Shown here one piece after another: positions 14,909 to 22,973 of a stretch of 27,956 nucleotides of DNA (position 1 is its first letter; each line of letters starts with the position of its first letter). Location: contig NZ_CAKUBT010000022.1 in the NCBI RefSeq assembly GCF_934643285.1, positions 1 through 27,956 on the forward strand, given 5' to 3'. The DNA is from an uncultured Ellagibacter sp. GTDB taxonomy: Bacteria; Actinomycetota; Coriobacteriia; Coriobacteriales; Eggerthellaceae. A model generated the notes under the pieces. That model did no database searches and was not told where the DNA came from. It saw nothing but the letters and a program-made list of their open reading frames with translations. Position numbers and translations under genes: made by a program.

Positions 14909-15118
14909 ATGAAGTACAAAGTGCGTTTCATCAAGGATTCCGAGCGGTCGGATGTGTCCTTCGTCTTTGAGGAGACCGAGCTCGAGGCCGAAGACGAGGC
15001 GGCGGCGCGCGTCGCTTACGAGGCTGCGAAATCAACTGCCCCAGAAGGCGCCCTGCGCATCGATTTGGTGTGTGGCGAGGGCTACAACTGGGAAAAGGTG
15101 GCAGAAGACACCCTGTAG
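14909..15118 (+). CDS. Small acidic hypothetical protein
   Basis: A 69-residue protein, strongly acidic, with an Ala/Glu-rich middle (ETELEAEDEAAARVAYEAAK). The start MKYKVRFIKDSE and end EGYNWEKVAEDTL suggest a small alpha-beta fold rather than a disordered peptide. No membrane segment, cysteine pair or known motif is seen. AAAGG precedes the ATG at 7 bases, and a TATAAT lies upstream, so it has its own transcription signals. Function is not assignable. Confidence 0.7.
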   Translation: MKYKVRFIKDSERSDVSFVFEETELEAEDEAAARVAYEAAKSTAPEGALRIDLVCGEGYNWEKVAEDTL

Positions 15119-15288
15119 AAAGAGCCATCTCGCCCGGCGCACGCGATCGGGCGTCAGTTGCGCGCACCGCTCACCGACGCGAAAGGCGTCCAACCGCGCT
15201 TTACACGGACTTTACAATTACAAGATGTTTCCCAGACACGCCCTCCCTAATGTGTTCATCGGCCTCGGAGGGACGGGTTGGGCTTGCG

Positions 15289-15317
15289 CCCTTCGAGCGG
15301 AGAGAAAACTCGAAGGG
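15289..15317 (+). promoter_or_regulatory. Leader hairpin covering the pit ribosome-binding site
   Basis: Perfect 9-bp stem CCCTTCGAG (15289-15297) and CTCGAAGGG (15309-15317). The 3' arm contains most of the AGGGAG Shine-Dalgarno of the phosphate transporter, so the hairpin could limit translation. Confidence 0.5.
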
Positions 15318-15330
15318 AGAACATAGACAC

Positions 15331-16494
15331 ATGGATCCGGCAACTCTGGTTGTGGTGGTGCTCGTCATCGTCACAGCTCTCACGTTTGACTTCACGAACG
15401 GATTTCACGACACCGCCAATGCCATGGCGACCTCCATCGCCACGGGCGCGCTCAAGCCGAAGACCGCCGTCATCGCGGCCGGAACGCTCAATCTTATCGG
15501 CGCATTTCTGTCGACCGAGGTGGCGAAGACCATCTCAGGCGGCATCATCAACGAGCAGCAGGTCACCATCAGCGCGGCCTTCATTTTTGCCGGATTGGTT
15601 GGCGCAATCATATGGAACCTCATCACCTGGCTCGTAGGCCTGCCGTCGAGCTCCTCGCATGCCCTGTTTGGCGGCCTGGTCGGTGCCGTCATCGTGGGTG
15701 CAGACGTTGAAGGCGTGAACTTTGCCGCAGTGCTCGCCAAGGTGCTCATCCCCGCGCTCGTAAGCCCGGTGGTCGCGGGGCTTGCGGCCTTCTTCGCGGT
15801 GAAACTGATCTTCTTTGTGGTGCGCAAGATGGAAGAGGGGCAAATCGAGTCGGGATTCCGCCACGGCCAGACGGTGACGGCGTGCCTCGTCGCGCTCTCC
15901 CATGGTACCAACGACGCCCAAAAGACGATGGGCATCATCACGCTGACGCTGATCGCCGTGGGCTTCCAGCCTTCCGGTTCGGGTCCTGAGCTGTGGGTCG
16001 TCGCCATCTGCGGTCTCGCCATCGCTCTTGGCACCTACATGGGCGGCTGGCGCGTCATCCGCACGCTTGGCAAGGGTCTGACCGAGATCTCGACTCCGCA
16101 GGGTTTCGCCGCAGAGGCGGCTTCGGCGACTACGATTCTCGTCTCCTCTCACATGGGCTTCGCGCTCTCGACCACGCAGGTGTGCTCCGGATCCATCATC
16201 GGCTCGGGTCTTGGAAAGAAGGGCAGCAAGGTGAACTGGGGCGTTGCAGGCAAGATGGTCATCGCGTGGCTTGTCACCTTCCCGGCTGCCGGCATCGTGG
16301 GCGCCCTCGCTTGCGCGCTTGCAAAGACGGGTCTTTGGGGCACCGTTGCGGTCGCGTTCATCGCGTGCGCCGTTGCGTTCATCATCTGGCGCATGTCCCG
16401 CCGCAACCCTATCAATTCCGCGAACGTCAACGAGCGAGCCGATGTGAAGATCAACGCCAATCCGAACGCGAAGACCGTCGCTGCAGCTGCCTAG
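15331..16494 (+). CDS. pit: PiT-family inorganic phosphate transporter
   Basis: A 387-residue membrane protein with about ten hydrophobic segments. The duplicated PiT signature is present: FDFTNGFHDTANAMAT at 19-34 and SHGTNDAQKTMG from about residue 190. PiT proteins take up phosphate, usually as a metal-phosphate complex with protons or with sodium. A charged loop (RKMEEGQIESGFRHG) separates the two halves. The ATG at 15331 is 12 bases after AGGGAG, a long spacing, and that box lies in a hairpin. The next two genes follow closely with their own strong ribosome sites, so pit, the small membrane protein and the Usp gene probably form one operon. Confidence 0.94.
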   Translation: MDPATLVVVVLVIVTALTFDFTNGFHDTANAMATSIATGALKPKTAVIAAGTLNLIGAFLSTEVAKTISGGIINEQQVTISAAFIFAGLVGAIIWNLITWLVGLPSSSSHALFGGLVGAVIVGADVEGVNFAAVLAKVLIPALVSPVVAGLAAFFAVKLIFFVVRKMEEGQIESGFRHGQTVTACLVALSHGTNDAQKTMGIITLTLIAVGFQPSGSGPELWVVAICGLAIALGTYMGGWRVIRTLGKGLTEISTPQGFAAEAASATTILVSSHMGFALSTTQVCSGSIIGSGLGKKGSKVNWGVAGKMVIAWLVTFPAAGIVGALACALAKTGLWGTVAVAFIACAVAFIIWRMSRRNPINSANVNERADVKINANPNAKTVAAAA

Positions 16495-16512
16495 CAAGGA
16501 GGAACTCGTCAC

Positions 16513-16743
16513 ATGCTGACTCAAGAAATCGTTAGTTTTATCACCGTTCTCGTCGTTGCCGTTTGTGTTGCGTGCTCGATTAGCGTACTGTATGCATCGG
16601 GGCTGCGCTTGTGGGCGCGCGCCGATGGGGACGTGGAGCGCGAATCTCGTTTGATGACCCGTCTCGCCTCGGCCGTCTGCTTCGCCGCCTGTGTGGCCAT
16701 CGTGCTGTTCGCACTGTGGCTTATGATTCCGATGTTCCACTAA
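16513..16743 (+). CDS. Small two-helix membrane protein in the pit operon
   Basis: A 76-residue protein with two predicted membrane helices at about residues 7-30 and 49-72. They are joined by a charged loop (LRLWARADGDVERESRLMTR) that would lie on the cytosolic side by the positive-inside rule. A strong AAGGAGGA ribosome site precedes it, 18 bases after the pit stop. I do not recognise a family. Its fixed place between a phosphate transporter and a universal stress protein suggests a small accessory or regulatory subunit of the transporter, which is inference. Confidence 0.8.
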   Translation: MLTQEIVSFITVLVVAVCVACSISVLYASGLRLWARADGDVERESRLMTRLASAVCFAACVAIVLFALWLMIPMFH

Positions 16744-16767
16744 CTGGAAGAGAAACGGAGGCCCACC

Positions 16768-17625
16768 ATGGCGAGCATTCTCGTTGGTGTTGATGGAAGC
16801 GAGCGCGGTCGTCGCGCACTGGATTGGGCGGTCGCGCGTGCCGAGCGCACGGGAGCAAGCTTGATGCTTCTCGCGGTCGTGAATTCTGCTGAGGCGAAGA
16901 AGCTTGGTGCCGAGGCCGAGATGGTGCACACCACCGTCGAGGCGGCGCTTCGCGAGAAGAAGGAAACGCTCGCTGCCGAGCATCCCGACGTTACCGTGGA
17001 CACGAAGATCGTCGATGGCCCTACCGTGGAATCGATTGTGGAGGAAGCCGCCAACCACGACATGGTGGTTTTGGGGTCGCATCACGGGGCGTCTATCACT
17101 GAGACGTTCGGCGGCGCGACCGGTCTTCGCGTCTCTGTTCAGGTGAAGATTCCTACGGTCGTTGTGCCGTGCGACTGGGATGTGACCTGCGCTGGAAAGT
17201 CTGGCATTGTTGTGGGTGTGGGTCCCGACAACGTGTCGGATGCCGCGGTGGCGTTCGGCGTCGGCGAGGCGATCGATTCCGCCCAGCCGCTCGAGCTGGT
17301 GAGCGCATGGGGCATCCCGGCTTGGATGTCGCGTCCCGCAGAAGGCATGGGCGGCGGCCTTGAAGAGGTTGGCCGTCAGCGTCAGGCAGAAGTCGATGAG
17401 TTCGTCGCGCGCATCACGACCGCAAACCCCGCGCTCGAGGTGGTGGGCCGCTCGATCGAGGGGCCTTCTCCCACGCGCGTGCTTTTGGATGCGTCGAAGG
17501 ATGCGCAGCTGCTCGTTTTAGGCACGCATTCCCGTGCCGCGCTCGGCCGTGCGCTGTTCGGCTCGGTTACGCATAGCATGCTTTTGAACCTGGCCACGCC
17601 GACGGTCGTCGTGCCGAAGGCCTAA
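16768..17625 (+). CDS. Tandem-domain universal stress protein
   Basis: A 285-residue protein with two UspA domains, roughly 1-140 and 145-285. Domain 1 starts SILVGVDGSERGRRALDWA and has GSHHGASITETFGGATGLRV as its nucleotide loop. Domain 2 has GTHSRAALGRALFGSVTHSMLL followed by PTVVVPKA. The second loop keeps the G-x2-G-like spacing expected for ATP binding less perfectly than textbook UspA. Tandem Usps are common in actinobacteria and respond to starvation or oxygen limitation. It is third in the predicted pit operon, which may tie stress state to phosphate uptake. Confidence 0.92.
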   Translation: MASILVGVDGSERGRRALDWAVARAERTGASLMLLAVVNSAEAKKLGAEAEMVHTTVEAALREKKETLAAEHPDVTVDTKIVDGPTVESIVEEAANHDMVVLGSHHGASITETFGGATGLRVSVQVKIPTVVVPCDWDVTCAGKSGIVVGVGPDNVSDAAVAFGVGEAIDSAQPLELVSAWGIPAWMSRPAEGMGGGLEEVGRQRQAEVDEFVARITTANPALEVVGRSIEGPSPTRVLLDASKDAQLLVLGTHSRAALGRALFGSVTHSMLLNLATPTVVVPKA

Positions 17626-17670
17626 GGCTTAAGACAACGCCTGCGCGCAAGCTGATTTCGCACTGGCAAA

Positions 17671-17712
17671 GCCCGCAATCGTAGCACATCGCTGCCGGTT
17701 GCGGGCCTTTTT
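17671..17712 (+). terminator. Terminator of the pit-Usp operon
   Basis: GCCCGCAA (17671-17678) pairs with TTGCGGGC (17699-17706), followed by CTTTTTA. Confidence 0.88.
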
Positions 17713-17849
17713 ACGTGAAAATGAGCACGTGTAGCGTGCCCGTAACACACACATATGCGAAGTGTTGGATAATAAGGCTCGCAACCATAAACCACAAGCT
17801 GACAATCACGAGGCTGGCCGCGAGGCCCGGGTGAGATAGAGGGGTTTCT

Positions 17850-20138
17850 ATGATCAAGCTTTACGATGGCGGAGTGTTCCTGCGCGAAGGAACCGAGATC
17901 GTTCCCGAAGCGGAAGCGGCGGCGTGCGGCATCTCGAAGACGCCCGACGAGGCGCGGCGGGGGACGATCGCATACTCGATTTTGCAGGCGCACAACACCT
18001 CGGGCGATCCGAGTGCGCTGAAGATCCGCTTCGACGCGATGGCCAGCCACGACATCACGTTCGTCGGCATCATCCAGACCGCGCGTGCATCGGGCATGAC
18101 GGAATTCCCCCTGCCCTACGTGCTCACCAACTGCCACAACTCGCTGTGCGCCGTGGGAGGCACCATCAACGAGGACGACCACGTCTTCGGTCTTTCTGCA
18201 GCGAAGAAGTACGGTGGCATCTTCGTTCCCCCGCATATTGCGGTGATCCATTCGTTTATGCGCGAGAACTTCGCCGGCTGCGGGAAGATGATCTTAGGCT
18301 CCGACTCGCATACGCGCTACGGCGCCCTCGGCACGATGGCTATCGGCGAAGGCGGCGGCGAGCTGGCGAAACAGTTGCTGCGCGACACCTACGACGTGGC
18401 ATACCCCGGCGTTGTGGCAATATATTTGGAAGGTGCCCCGCGCCCTGGCGTCGGCCCGCACGACGTGGCGCTCGCCATCATCCGCGAGGTGTTCGCAAAG
18501 GGATATGTGAAGAACAAGGTGATGGAGTTCGTGGGCCCGGGCATCGCGTCTATGACGACCGATTACCGCAACGGCATCGACGTCATGACGACCGAGACCA
18601 CGTGCCTGTCCTCTATTTGGGCCACCGACGAGGACACTCATGCGTTCCTTGCGGCTCACGGTCGCGGTGAAGACTACAAGCAGCTCGCCCCGGGAGATAT
18701 GGCATACTACGACGGCTGCGTGCATGTGAATCTCTCCGAGATCCTCCCCATGATCGCGCTACCGTTCCATCCGTCGAACGGCTACACGATCGCCGAGCTC
18801 AATGAGAACCTCGAGGACATCCTGCACGAGGTCGAGGTCGAGGCGGCCCGCATCGGCGGCGATAAGGTTAACTTCAGCCTGCTCGACAAGATCGAGGGCG
18901 GGCGCCTGCGCGTGCAGCAGGGCGTCATCGCCGGCTGCTCGGGCGGCAACTACGACTCCGTCGTCCAGGCGGCCCGAGCGCTCAAGGGAGCCAACATCGG
19001 CTGCGGCGAGTTCTCTCTGGCGGTTTATCCCACAAGCCAGCCGGTCGCGCTCGAGCTCACCCGTCGCGGCTACATCTACGATCTCATGGAGGCGGGAGCC
19101 ATCGTGCGCACCGCGTTCTGCGGCCCGTGCTTCGGCGCCGGCGACACGCCCGCGAACAACGGGCTTTCCATCCGCCACACCACGCGCAACTTCCCCAACC
19201 GCGAGGGCTCCAAGCCTGGCAACGGCCAGCTCTCGGCAGTCGCGCTCATGGATGCGCGCTCCATCGCGGCGACGGCGGCGGCGGGCGGCATTCTGACCCC
19301 CGCTACCGACCTTCCCGACGAGACGTGGGACGAAGCTTGCGAGTACACCTTCGACAGCGCGCCCTACGACAAGCGCGTGTACTGGGGATTCGGCAAGGCC
19401 AAGCCCGAAAGCGAGCTTGTTGAGGGACCGAACATCAAGCCGTGGCCCGCGATGGAGCCGCTTGGAGAGAACATCCTTTTGAAGGTGTGCTCCAAGATCA
19501 TGGACCCGGTGACCACCACCGACGAGCTCATTCCCTCCGGCGAGACGAGCTCGTATCGTTCCAACCCGCTCGGCCTGGCCGAGTTCACGCTTTCCCGCCG
19601 CGATTCTGAATACGTCGGGCGCTCCAAGCGCGTCGATGCGGTGGAGAAGCGCCGCGTGGCGGGGGAGAGCCTTATCGAGGCCGATCCCGAGCTCGCCGTC
19701 GTGTTCGCCGCACTCAACGGCGCGGGTGTGGACGTGGACGCATCTCGCGTGGAGTACGGCAGCATGATTTACGCGAAGAAGCCCGGCGACGGAAGCGCAC
19801 GCGAGCAGGCGGCGAGCTGCCAGCGCGTTATCGGCGGTCTGGCGAACATCGTCGAGGAGTATGCGACCAAACGCTATCGTTCCAACGTGATGAATTGGGG
19901 CATGGTGCCTTTCCAGCTTAAGGGCGAGCCGCCATTCGAGGTGGGCGACTACGTGTACGTTCCGGGCATCCGCGAGGCGATCGGCGGCGATCCGTCCGAC
20001 ATCACTGCGTGGGTCGTTCATGCGGGAGAAGCTCGCGAGATTTCGCTTTATGTGGCGGATATGACCGAAGAAGAGCGCGCTATCGTGCGTGCGGGCTGCC
20101 TTATCAACTATAATCGTGCGCGTCGCGAAAAAGAGTAG
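17850..20138 (+). CDS. Aconitase-family hydratase, YbhJ-like
   Basis: A 762-residue protein of the aconitase superfamily. All three [4Fe-4S] ligands are visible: Cys363 in GCSGG and Cys424/Cys427 in FCGPCFGAG. The SDSHTR motif is at 151-156. The C-terminal swivel part begins after ~540 and carries SRRDSEYVGRSKR and NWGMVPFQLKG, the place of the substrate-binding loop. Length and domain order match the YbhJ-like group of E. coli rather than AcnA (~890) or AcnB. It may act as the citrate/isocitrate aconitase or on a related hydroxy-acid; sequence alone does not decide. GAGGGG lies well placed before the ATG. The gene stands alone between two terminators. Confidence 0.88.
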   Translation: MIKLYDGGVFLREGTEIVPEAEAAACGISKTPDEARRGTIAYSILQAHNTSGDPSALKIRFDAMASHDITFVGIIQTARASGMTEFPLPYVLTNCHNSLCAVGGTINEDDHVFGLSAAKKYGGIFVPPHIAVIHSFMRENFAGCGKMILGSDSHTRYGALGTMAIGEGGGELAKQLLRDTYDVAYPGVVAIYLEGAPRPGVGPHDVALAIIREVFAKGYVKNKVMEFVGPGIASMTTDYRNGIDVMTTETTCLSSIWATDEDTHAFLAAHGRGEDYKQLAPGDMAYYDGCVHVNLSEILPMIALPFHPSNGYTIAELNENLEDILHEVEVEAARIGGDKVNFSLLDKIEGGRLRVQQGVIAGCSGGNYDSVVQAARALKGANIGCGEFSLAVYPTSQPVALELTRRGYIYDLMEAGAIVRTAFCGPCFGAGDTPANNGLSIRHTTRNFPNREGSKPGNGQLSAVALMDARSIAATAAAGGILTPATDLPDETWDEACEYTFDSAPYDKRVYWGFGKAKPESELVEGPNIKPWPAMEPLGENILLKVCSKIMDPVTTTDELIPSGETSSYRSNPLGLAEFTLSRRDSEYVGRSKRVDAVEKRRVAGESLIEADPELAVVFAALNGAGVDVDASRVEYGSMIYAKKPGDGSAREQAASCQRVIGGLANIVEEYATKRYRSNVMNWGMVPFQLKGEPPFEVGDYVYVPGIREAIGGDPSDITAWVVHAGEAREISLYVADMTEEERAIVRAGCLINYNRARREKE

Positions 20139-20212
20139 GCGGTGCGCGGGTAGCTGCGCACGCAATACGCCATAGTCGCGCGGCGGGAAGTCGCGTGATT
20201 GGAAGAGCATCG

Positions 20213-20249
20213 AACACGGGGCATAGCTGAGAAGCGTGCCCCGTGTTTT
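20213..20249 (+). terminator. Terminator after the hydratase gene
   Basis: Perfect 11-bp stem AACACGGGGCA (20213-20223) with TGCCCCGTGTT (20237-20247), then TTC. It lies just before the ribosome site of the transporter gene and could also attenuate read-through into it. Confidence 0.8.
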
Positions 20250-20266
20250 CGACTGGGGAGGTTTTC

Positions 20267-21673
20267 ATGGAACGTGAAAGGTTCGGATCGCGTCTCGGGT
20301 TCATCCTGGTGAGCGCTGGGTGTGCGATCGGCTTGGGAAACGTGTGGCGCTTTCCCTACATCACCGGCGAATATGGCGGCGCGGCGTTTGTAGTGCTGTA
20401 CCTGATCTTCCTGGTGATATTCGCGCTGCCGGTGCTCGTGATGGAATTTGCCGCGGGCCGCGCAAGCCAGCGCTCGATTGCGCGCAGCTACGATGAGCTC
20501 GAGCCCGAGGGCGGGAAGTGGCATCGCTTCAAGTGGGTCGGCCTTGCGGGTAACTACCTGCTCATGATGTTCTATACGGTGGTGGCGGGCTGGATGCTCG
20601 CCTTCATGGTGAAAAGCGCGATGGGCGAGTTCAACGGCGCGAGTACCGAACATGTCGCAAGCGTGTTCGGGCAGCTTTTGGCCGATCCGGTGCAGATGAC
20701 CATTTACATGCTGATTATCGTGGCGATCGGCGTGATCACGACGCGTGCGGGCGTGAAAAACGGCGTCGAGCGCGTCACAAAGGTGATGATGGTCGCGCTG
20801 TTCGTCGTGCTCGTGGCGCTGTGCGTGCGTGCGGTCACGTTGCTGGGTGCCGAGGGGGGTCTCGAGTTCTACCTGATGCCCGACTTCGGGAAGCTCTTCG
20901 CCGGCAACACGCCCGCCGAGCAGTGGGCAACGTTCGGCGACGCGGTGTATGCGGCCCTTGGCCAGGCGTTTTTCACCGTATCGGTGGGAATGGGGTCGAT
21001 GGCTATCTTCGGCAGCTACATCGGCAAGGACCGCAGCCTCACGGGTGAGGCCGTGCGCGTGGGCGTGCTCGACACGTTGGTCGCGCTCATGGCGGGCCTC
21101 GTCATCTTCCCGTCGTGCTTCGCCTTCGGCGTGGAGCCGGCGTCGGGGCCGTCGCTTGTGTTCATCACGCTGCCCATCGTGTTCAACGCGATGCCTTTGG
21201 GACAGCTGTGGGGGACGCTCTTCTTCCTGTTCATGAGCTTCGCCGCGCTGTCGACGGTGATCGCCGTGTTCGAGACGATTATGGCGTTCTCCATGGATCA
21301 GTGGGGCGTGCGCCGCGAGAAGGCGTGCCTGGTGAACGGCGCGCTGATTGCGATTCTGAGCATCCCGTGCGTGCTGGGCTTCAACGTGCTTTCGGGTGTT
21401 GCCATCCCGGGCATCGGTGACATCCAGTCGATCGAGGACTTCCTCGTGTCGAACAACATCCTGCCTTTGGGCGGCCTGTTCCTCGTGATGTTCGTGACGA
21501 GCAAGCGCGGGTGGGGATGGAAGAACTTCCTCGCCGAGGCGGACACGGGCGAGGGCCTGCGCTTTCCCGCCTGGTCGTATCGCTACATGAAGTACGTGCT
21601 GCCTGTGGGGATCGTCATCATCTTCGTGCTGGGGTATGCGCCCATCGTGAGCACATGGCTGGGGATTTCGTAG
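20267..21673 (+). CDS. Neurotransmitter:sodium symporter (NSS) family transporter
   Basis: A 468-residue membrane protein with about eleven or twelve helices. The family signature in TM1 is intact: GCAIGLGNVWRFPY at about 18-31, which forms the sodium and substrate sites. TM6/8 regions FFTVSVGMGSMAIFGSY and FAALSTVIAVFETIMAFSMD also match bacterial LeuT-type proteins. Such proteins import amino acids or similar amines with Na+. I start it at 20267, where GGGGAGG lies at ideal distance, not at the earlier in-frame ATG, which overlaps the terminator stem. Substrate is not predictable here. Confidence 0.94.
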   Translation: MERERFGSRLGFILVSAGCAIGLGNVWRFPYITGEYGGAAFVVLYLIFLVIFALPVLVMEFAAGRASQRSIARSYDELEPEGGKWHRFKWVGLAGNYLLMMFYTVVAGWMLAFMVKSAMGEFNGASTEHVASVFGQLLADPVQMTIYMLIIVAIGVITTRAGVKNGVERVTKVMMVALFVVLVALCVRAVTLLGAEGGLEFYLMPDFGKLFAGNTPAEQWATFGDAVYAALGQAFFTVSVGMGSMAIFGSYIGKDRSLTGEAVRVGVLDTLVALMAGLVIFPSCFAFGVEPASGPSLVFITLPIVFNAMPLGQLWGTLFFLFMSFAALSTVIAVFETIMAFSMDQWGVRREKACLVNGALIAILSIPCVLGFNVLSGVAIPGIGDIQSIEDFLVSNNILPLGGLFLVMFVTSKRGWGWKNFLAEADTGEGLRFPAWSYRYMKYVLPVGIVIIFVLGYAPIVSTWLGIS

Positions 21674-21721
21674 CGATATATCTTTCCGCCAGAGTGTCCT
21701 GTGCCAAGTTTTGATGAGGTC

Positions 21722-21796
21722 TTGCGATCAGCGGTTTTGCGATCAGCTCGCAAGCCACCTGCGATGACTCCTCGCGGTCGTAGTTGGTGGCTTGCG
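21722..21796. repeat. Direct-repeat plus inverted-repeat structure
   Basis: TTGCGATCAGC occurs twice with 15-base period (21722-21732, 21737-21747). Next to it a perfect 11-bp inverted repeat CGCAAGCCACC (21749-21759) and GGTGGCTTGCG (21786-21796) encloses 26 bases. No U-track follows on either strand, so it is not an ordinary terminator. A short frame across it (21701-21895) is not convincing as a gene. Confidence 0.6.
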
Positions 21797-21868
21797 CGCA
21801 AAAGAGGGCGAAACCGGAACGACGGGATGGCAAAGATGGATCTATCGAGGGACATAGAAATCTCTAAG

Positions 21869-21913
21869 TTATCGGGGCATAAATCACCCAATTGATTAAA
21901 AATCCCCCGATAA
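21869..21913. repeat. Nested hairpin at left edge of the decayed element
   Basis: TTATCGGGG (21869-21877) pairs with CCCCGATAA (21905-21913), and inside it AATCA pairs with TGATT. Local composition turns AT-rich here. It lies just upstream of the ATPase gene fragment. Confidence 0.55.
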
Positions 21914-21956
21914 ACCTATTATTTGATATGCTAATTCCAAAGGAAATCGGAGTGGC

Positions 21957-22065
21957 ATGCTTTTTCCCCTAAAGAAAACTATCTGAAGAAGATTCGCGGC
22001 TTCTACCATGACGACGGGATGAGTAATGTCATCACCGGTGTGCGCCATTGCGTCAAGTCCTGCTA
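21957..22065 (+). pseudogene. N-terminal stub of a DUF4143-type AAA ATPase
   Basis: After a plausible ribosome site (GGAG, 4 bases) an ATG at 21957 opens a frame that fails at once. One base out of phase, from about 21971, the reading is KENYLKKIRGFYHDDG followed by MSNVITGVRHCVKSC and a stop TAA. This matches the start of AAA ATPases of the DUF4143 type, whose P-loop normally reads GVRRCGKS. Here it is GVRHCVKS, so the key glycine is replaced, and everything after the P-loop is gone. It is therefore a truncated and frameshifted relic. Recognition is by eye from family knowledge. Confidence 0.6.
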
Positions 22066-22157
22066 ATGCTCTTGGTCATGGTCGTCCTCGAGCTCCTTTC
22101 GTCTCGAGGCTCCCTCGCGTGCCCGGCCGCGGGCGGCTCCCGGGGCGGTCGCCGCCG

Positions 22158-22376
22158 TCATTTCCTGCCGCTCCTCGACTCGATGTAGGCGTCCACTGAC
22201 GCCCTCGACACCAGGAGCTTCCTGCCGAGCCTGTACGAGTCGATCTCTCCCGACCAGATGAGGTCGTATGCCTTGCTCCGGCTCGCCCCCATGTACTCCT
22301 GCATCTCGATCACCGTCATCCACTCGTCGCGGCCCCGGTTACCCTCGGGTACCGCGCATTTCGTCGCGTGCGCCAT
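22158..22376 (-). CDS. Excisionase-like helix-turn-helix protein
   Basis: A 72-residue protein. After a polar start, residues ~20-70 (MTVIEMQEYMGASRSKAYDLIW, with the wing YRLGRKLLVSRASVDAYIESR) form the winged MerR-like HTH common in excisionases and small mobile-element DNA-binding proteins. GGAGG lies four bases before the ATG. It sits ~600 bases from a relic integrase facing the other way. It likely once directed excision or regulated the element. Since the integrase is broken, it may now be an orphan. Confidence 0.78.
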   Translation of the reverse strand: MAHATKCAVPEGNRGRDEWMTVIEMQEYMGASRSKAYDLIWSGEIDSYRLGRKLLVSRASVDAYIESRSGRK

Positions 22377-22543
22377 GGTTCCTCCAATCTTTCCGCGCGA
22401 TGCGCCTGCGCGGTCCCGTGTGCGTTTTCGTCTGCGCGACGATTGAACCGCCTGATGGCGCTTGACGCGCGCGACGGGAGCGGAGACGGGTCGAGGTGGG
22501 TCGAACTGGTCGCGTCTTCACGAAACGGCCATGAGCCGCGTGC

Positions 22544-22560
22544 CTTAGCTGGCAGCTAAG
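22544..22560. repeat. Palindrome CTTAGCTG-G-CAGCTAAG
   Basis: Perfect 8-bp arms with a one-base centre, followed 15 bases later by a GC hairpin. It could be a recombinase, regulator or transfer-origin site; no function is shown. Confidence 0.6.
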
Positions 22561-22575
22561 TCCCTGAAAAGTAAA

Positions 22576-22595
22576 AGGCGCCCATGCGGGCGCCT
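22576..22595 (-). terminator. Hairpin terminator, minus-strand reading
   Basis: AGGCGCCC / GGGCGCCT with loop atgc. On the minus strand it is followed by TTTACTTTTC, so it would stop transcription coming from the right before it reaches the excisionase-like gene. Confidence 0.65.
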
Positions 22596-22973
22596 GCCTA
22601 GTAGCTGGAGTTGTTCGGTTGTGGTCGGAATGCTCGTCTTCCGCGGTGCTGTCGTCCGGGGTCCGGCATCTGTCGTTCGCCTCTTCTGTCGTGTTTGATG
22701 TTGCGTGTTCTGCGAGCGACCTTGCGCGGGCCTGCCGGCCCGTTGCCCCAGGTGCACCCGGATAAATGGTACCCACCCGTTGGGACGCAGCCTACTGAAA
22801 GAGTCGGTTGCGCGGCAAGGGGACAGACGAACGGCACGATGCGCGCGCCTCCGCTAGTGGGGTATCTAAACGAGGATATAGAAGCTGATATAACCGCCTG
22901 TTCGCCCAACAGGCTCGGGTATTTACTTCTACCCGAGGATAAGCTTCTCACCGACGAGGACAGGCTCGCATAA

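Larger units (their letters stand above)
22377..22973. other. Non-coding or decayed stretch inside the mobile element
   Basis: About 600 bases between the excisionase-like gene and the integrase relic with no gene I can support. A plus-strand frame ending at the TAA at 22971-22973 has an end (VGYLNEDIEADITACS onward) that reads like real protein. It is in phase with the integrase relic behind it, so it may be a decayed coding piece. I do not recognise it. Two symmetric sites are listed separately. Confidence 0.45.

Noticed and set aside
15535..17085. A 516-codon minus-strand frame across pit, the small membrane protein and Usp
   Set aside because: It has His/Arg/Asp-rich composition typical of shadows and no ribosome site or motif; the plus-strand genes are certain.
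18759..20210. A 483-codon minus-strand frame inside the hydratase
   Set aside because: It is fully antisense to a clear aconitase-family gene.
22063..22323. A minus-strand 86-codon frame next to the excisionase-like gene
   Set aside because: It overlaps a better supported HTH gene on the same strand and lacks a ribosome site and recognisable motif.
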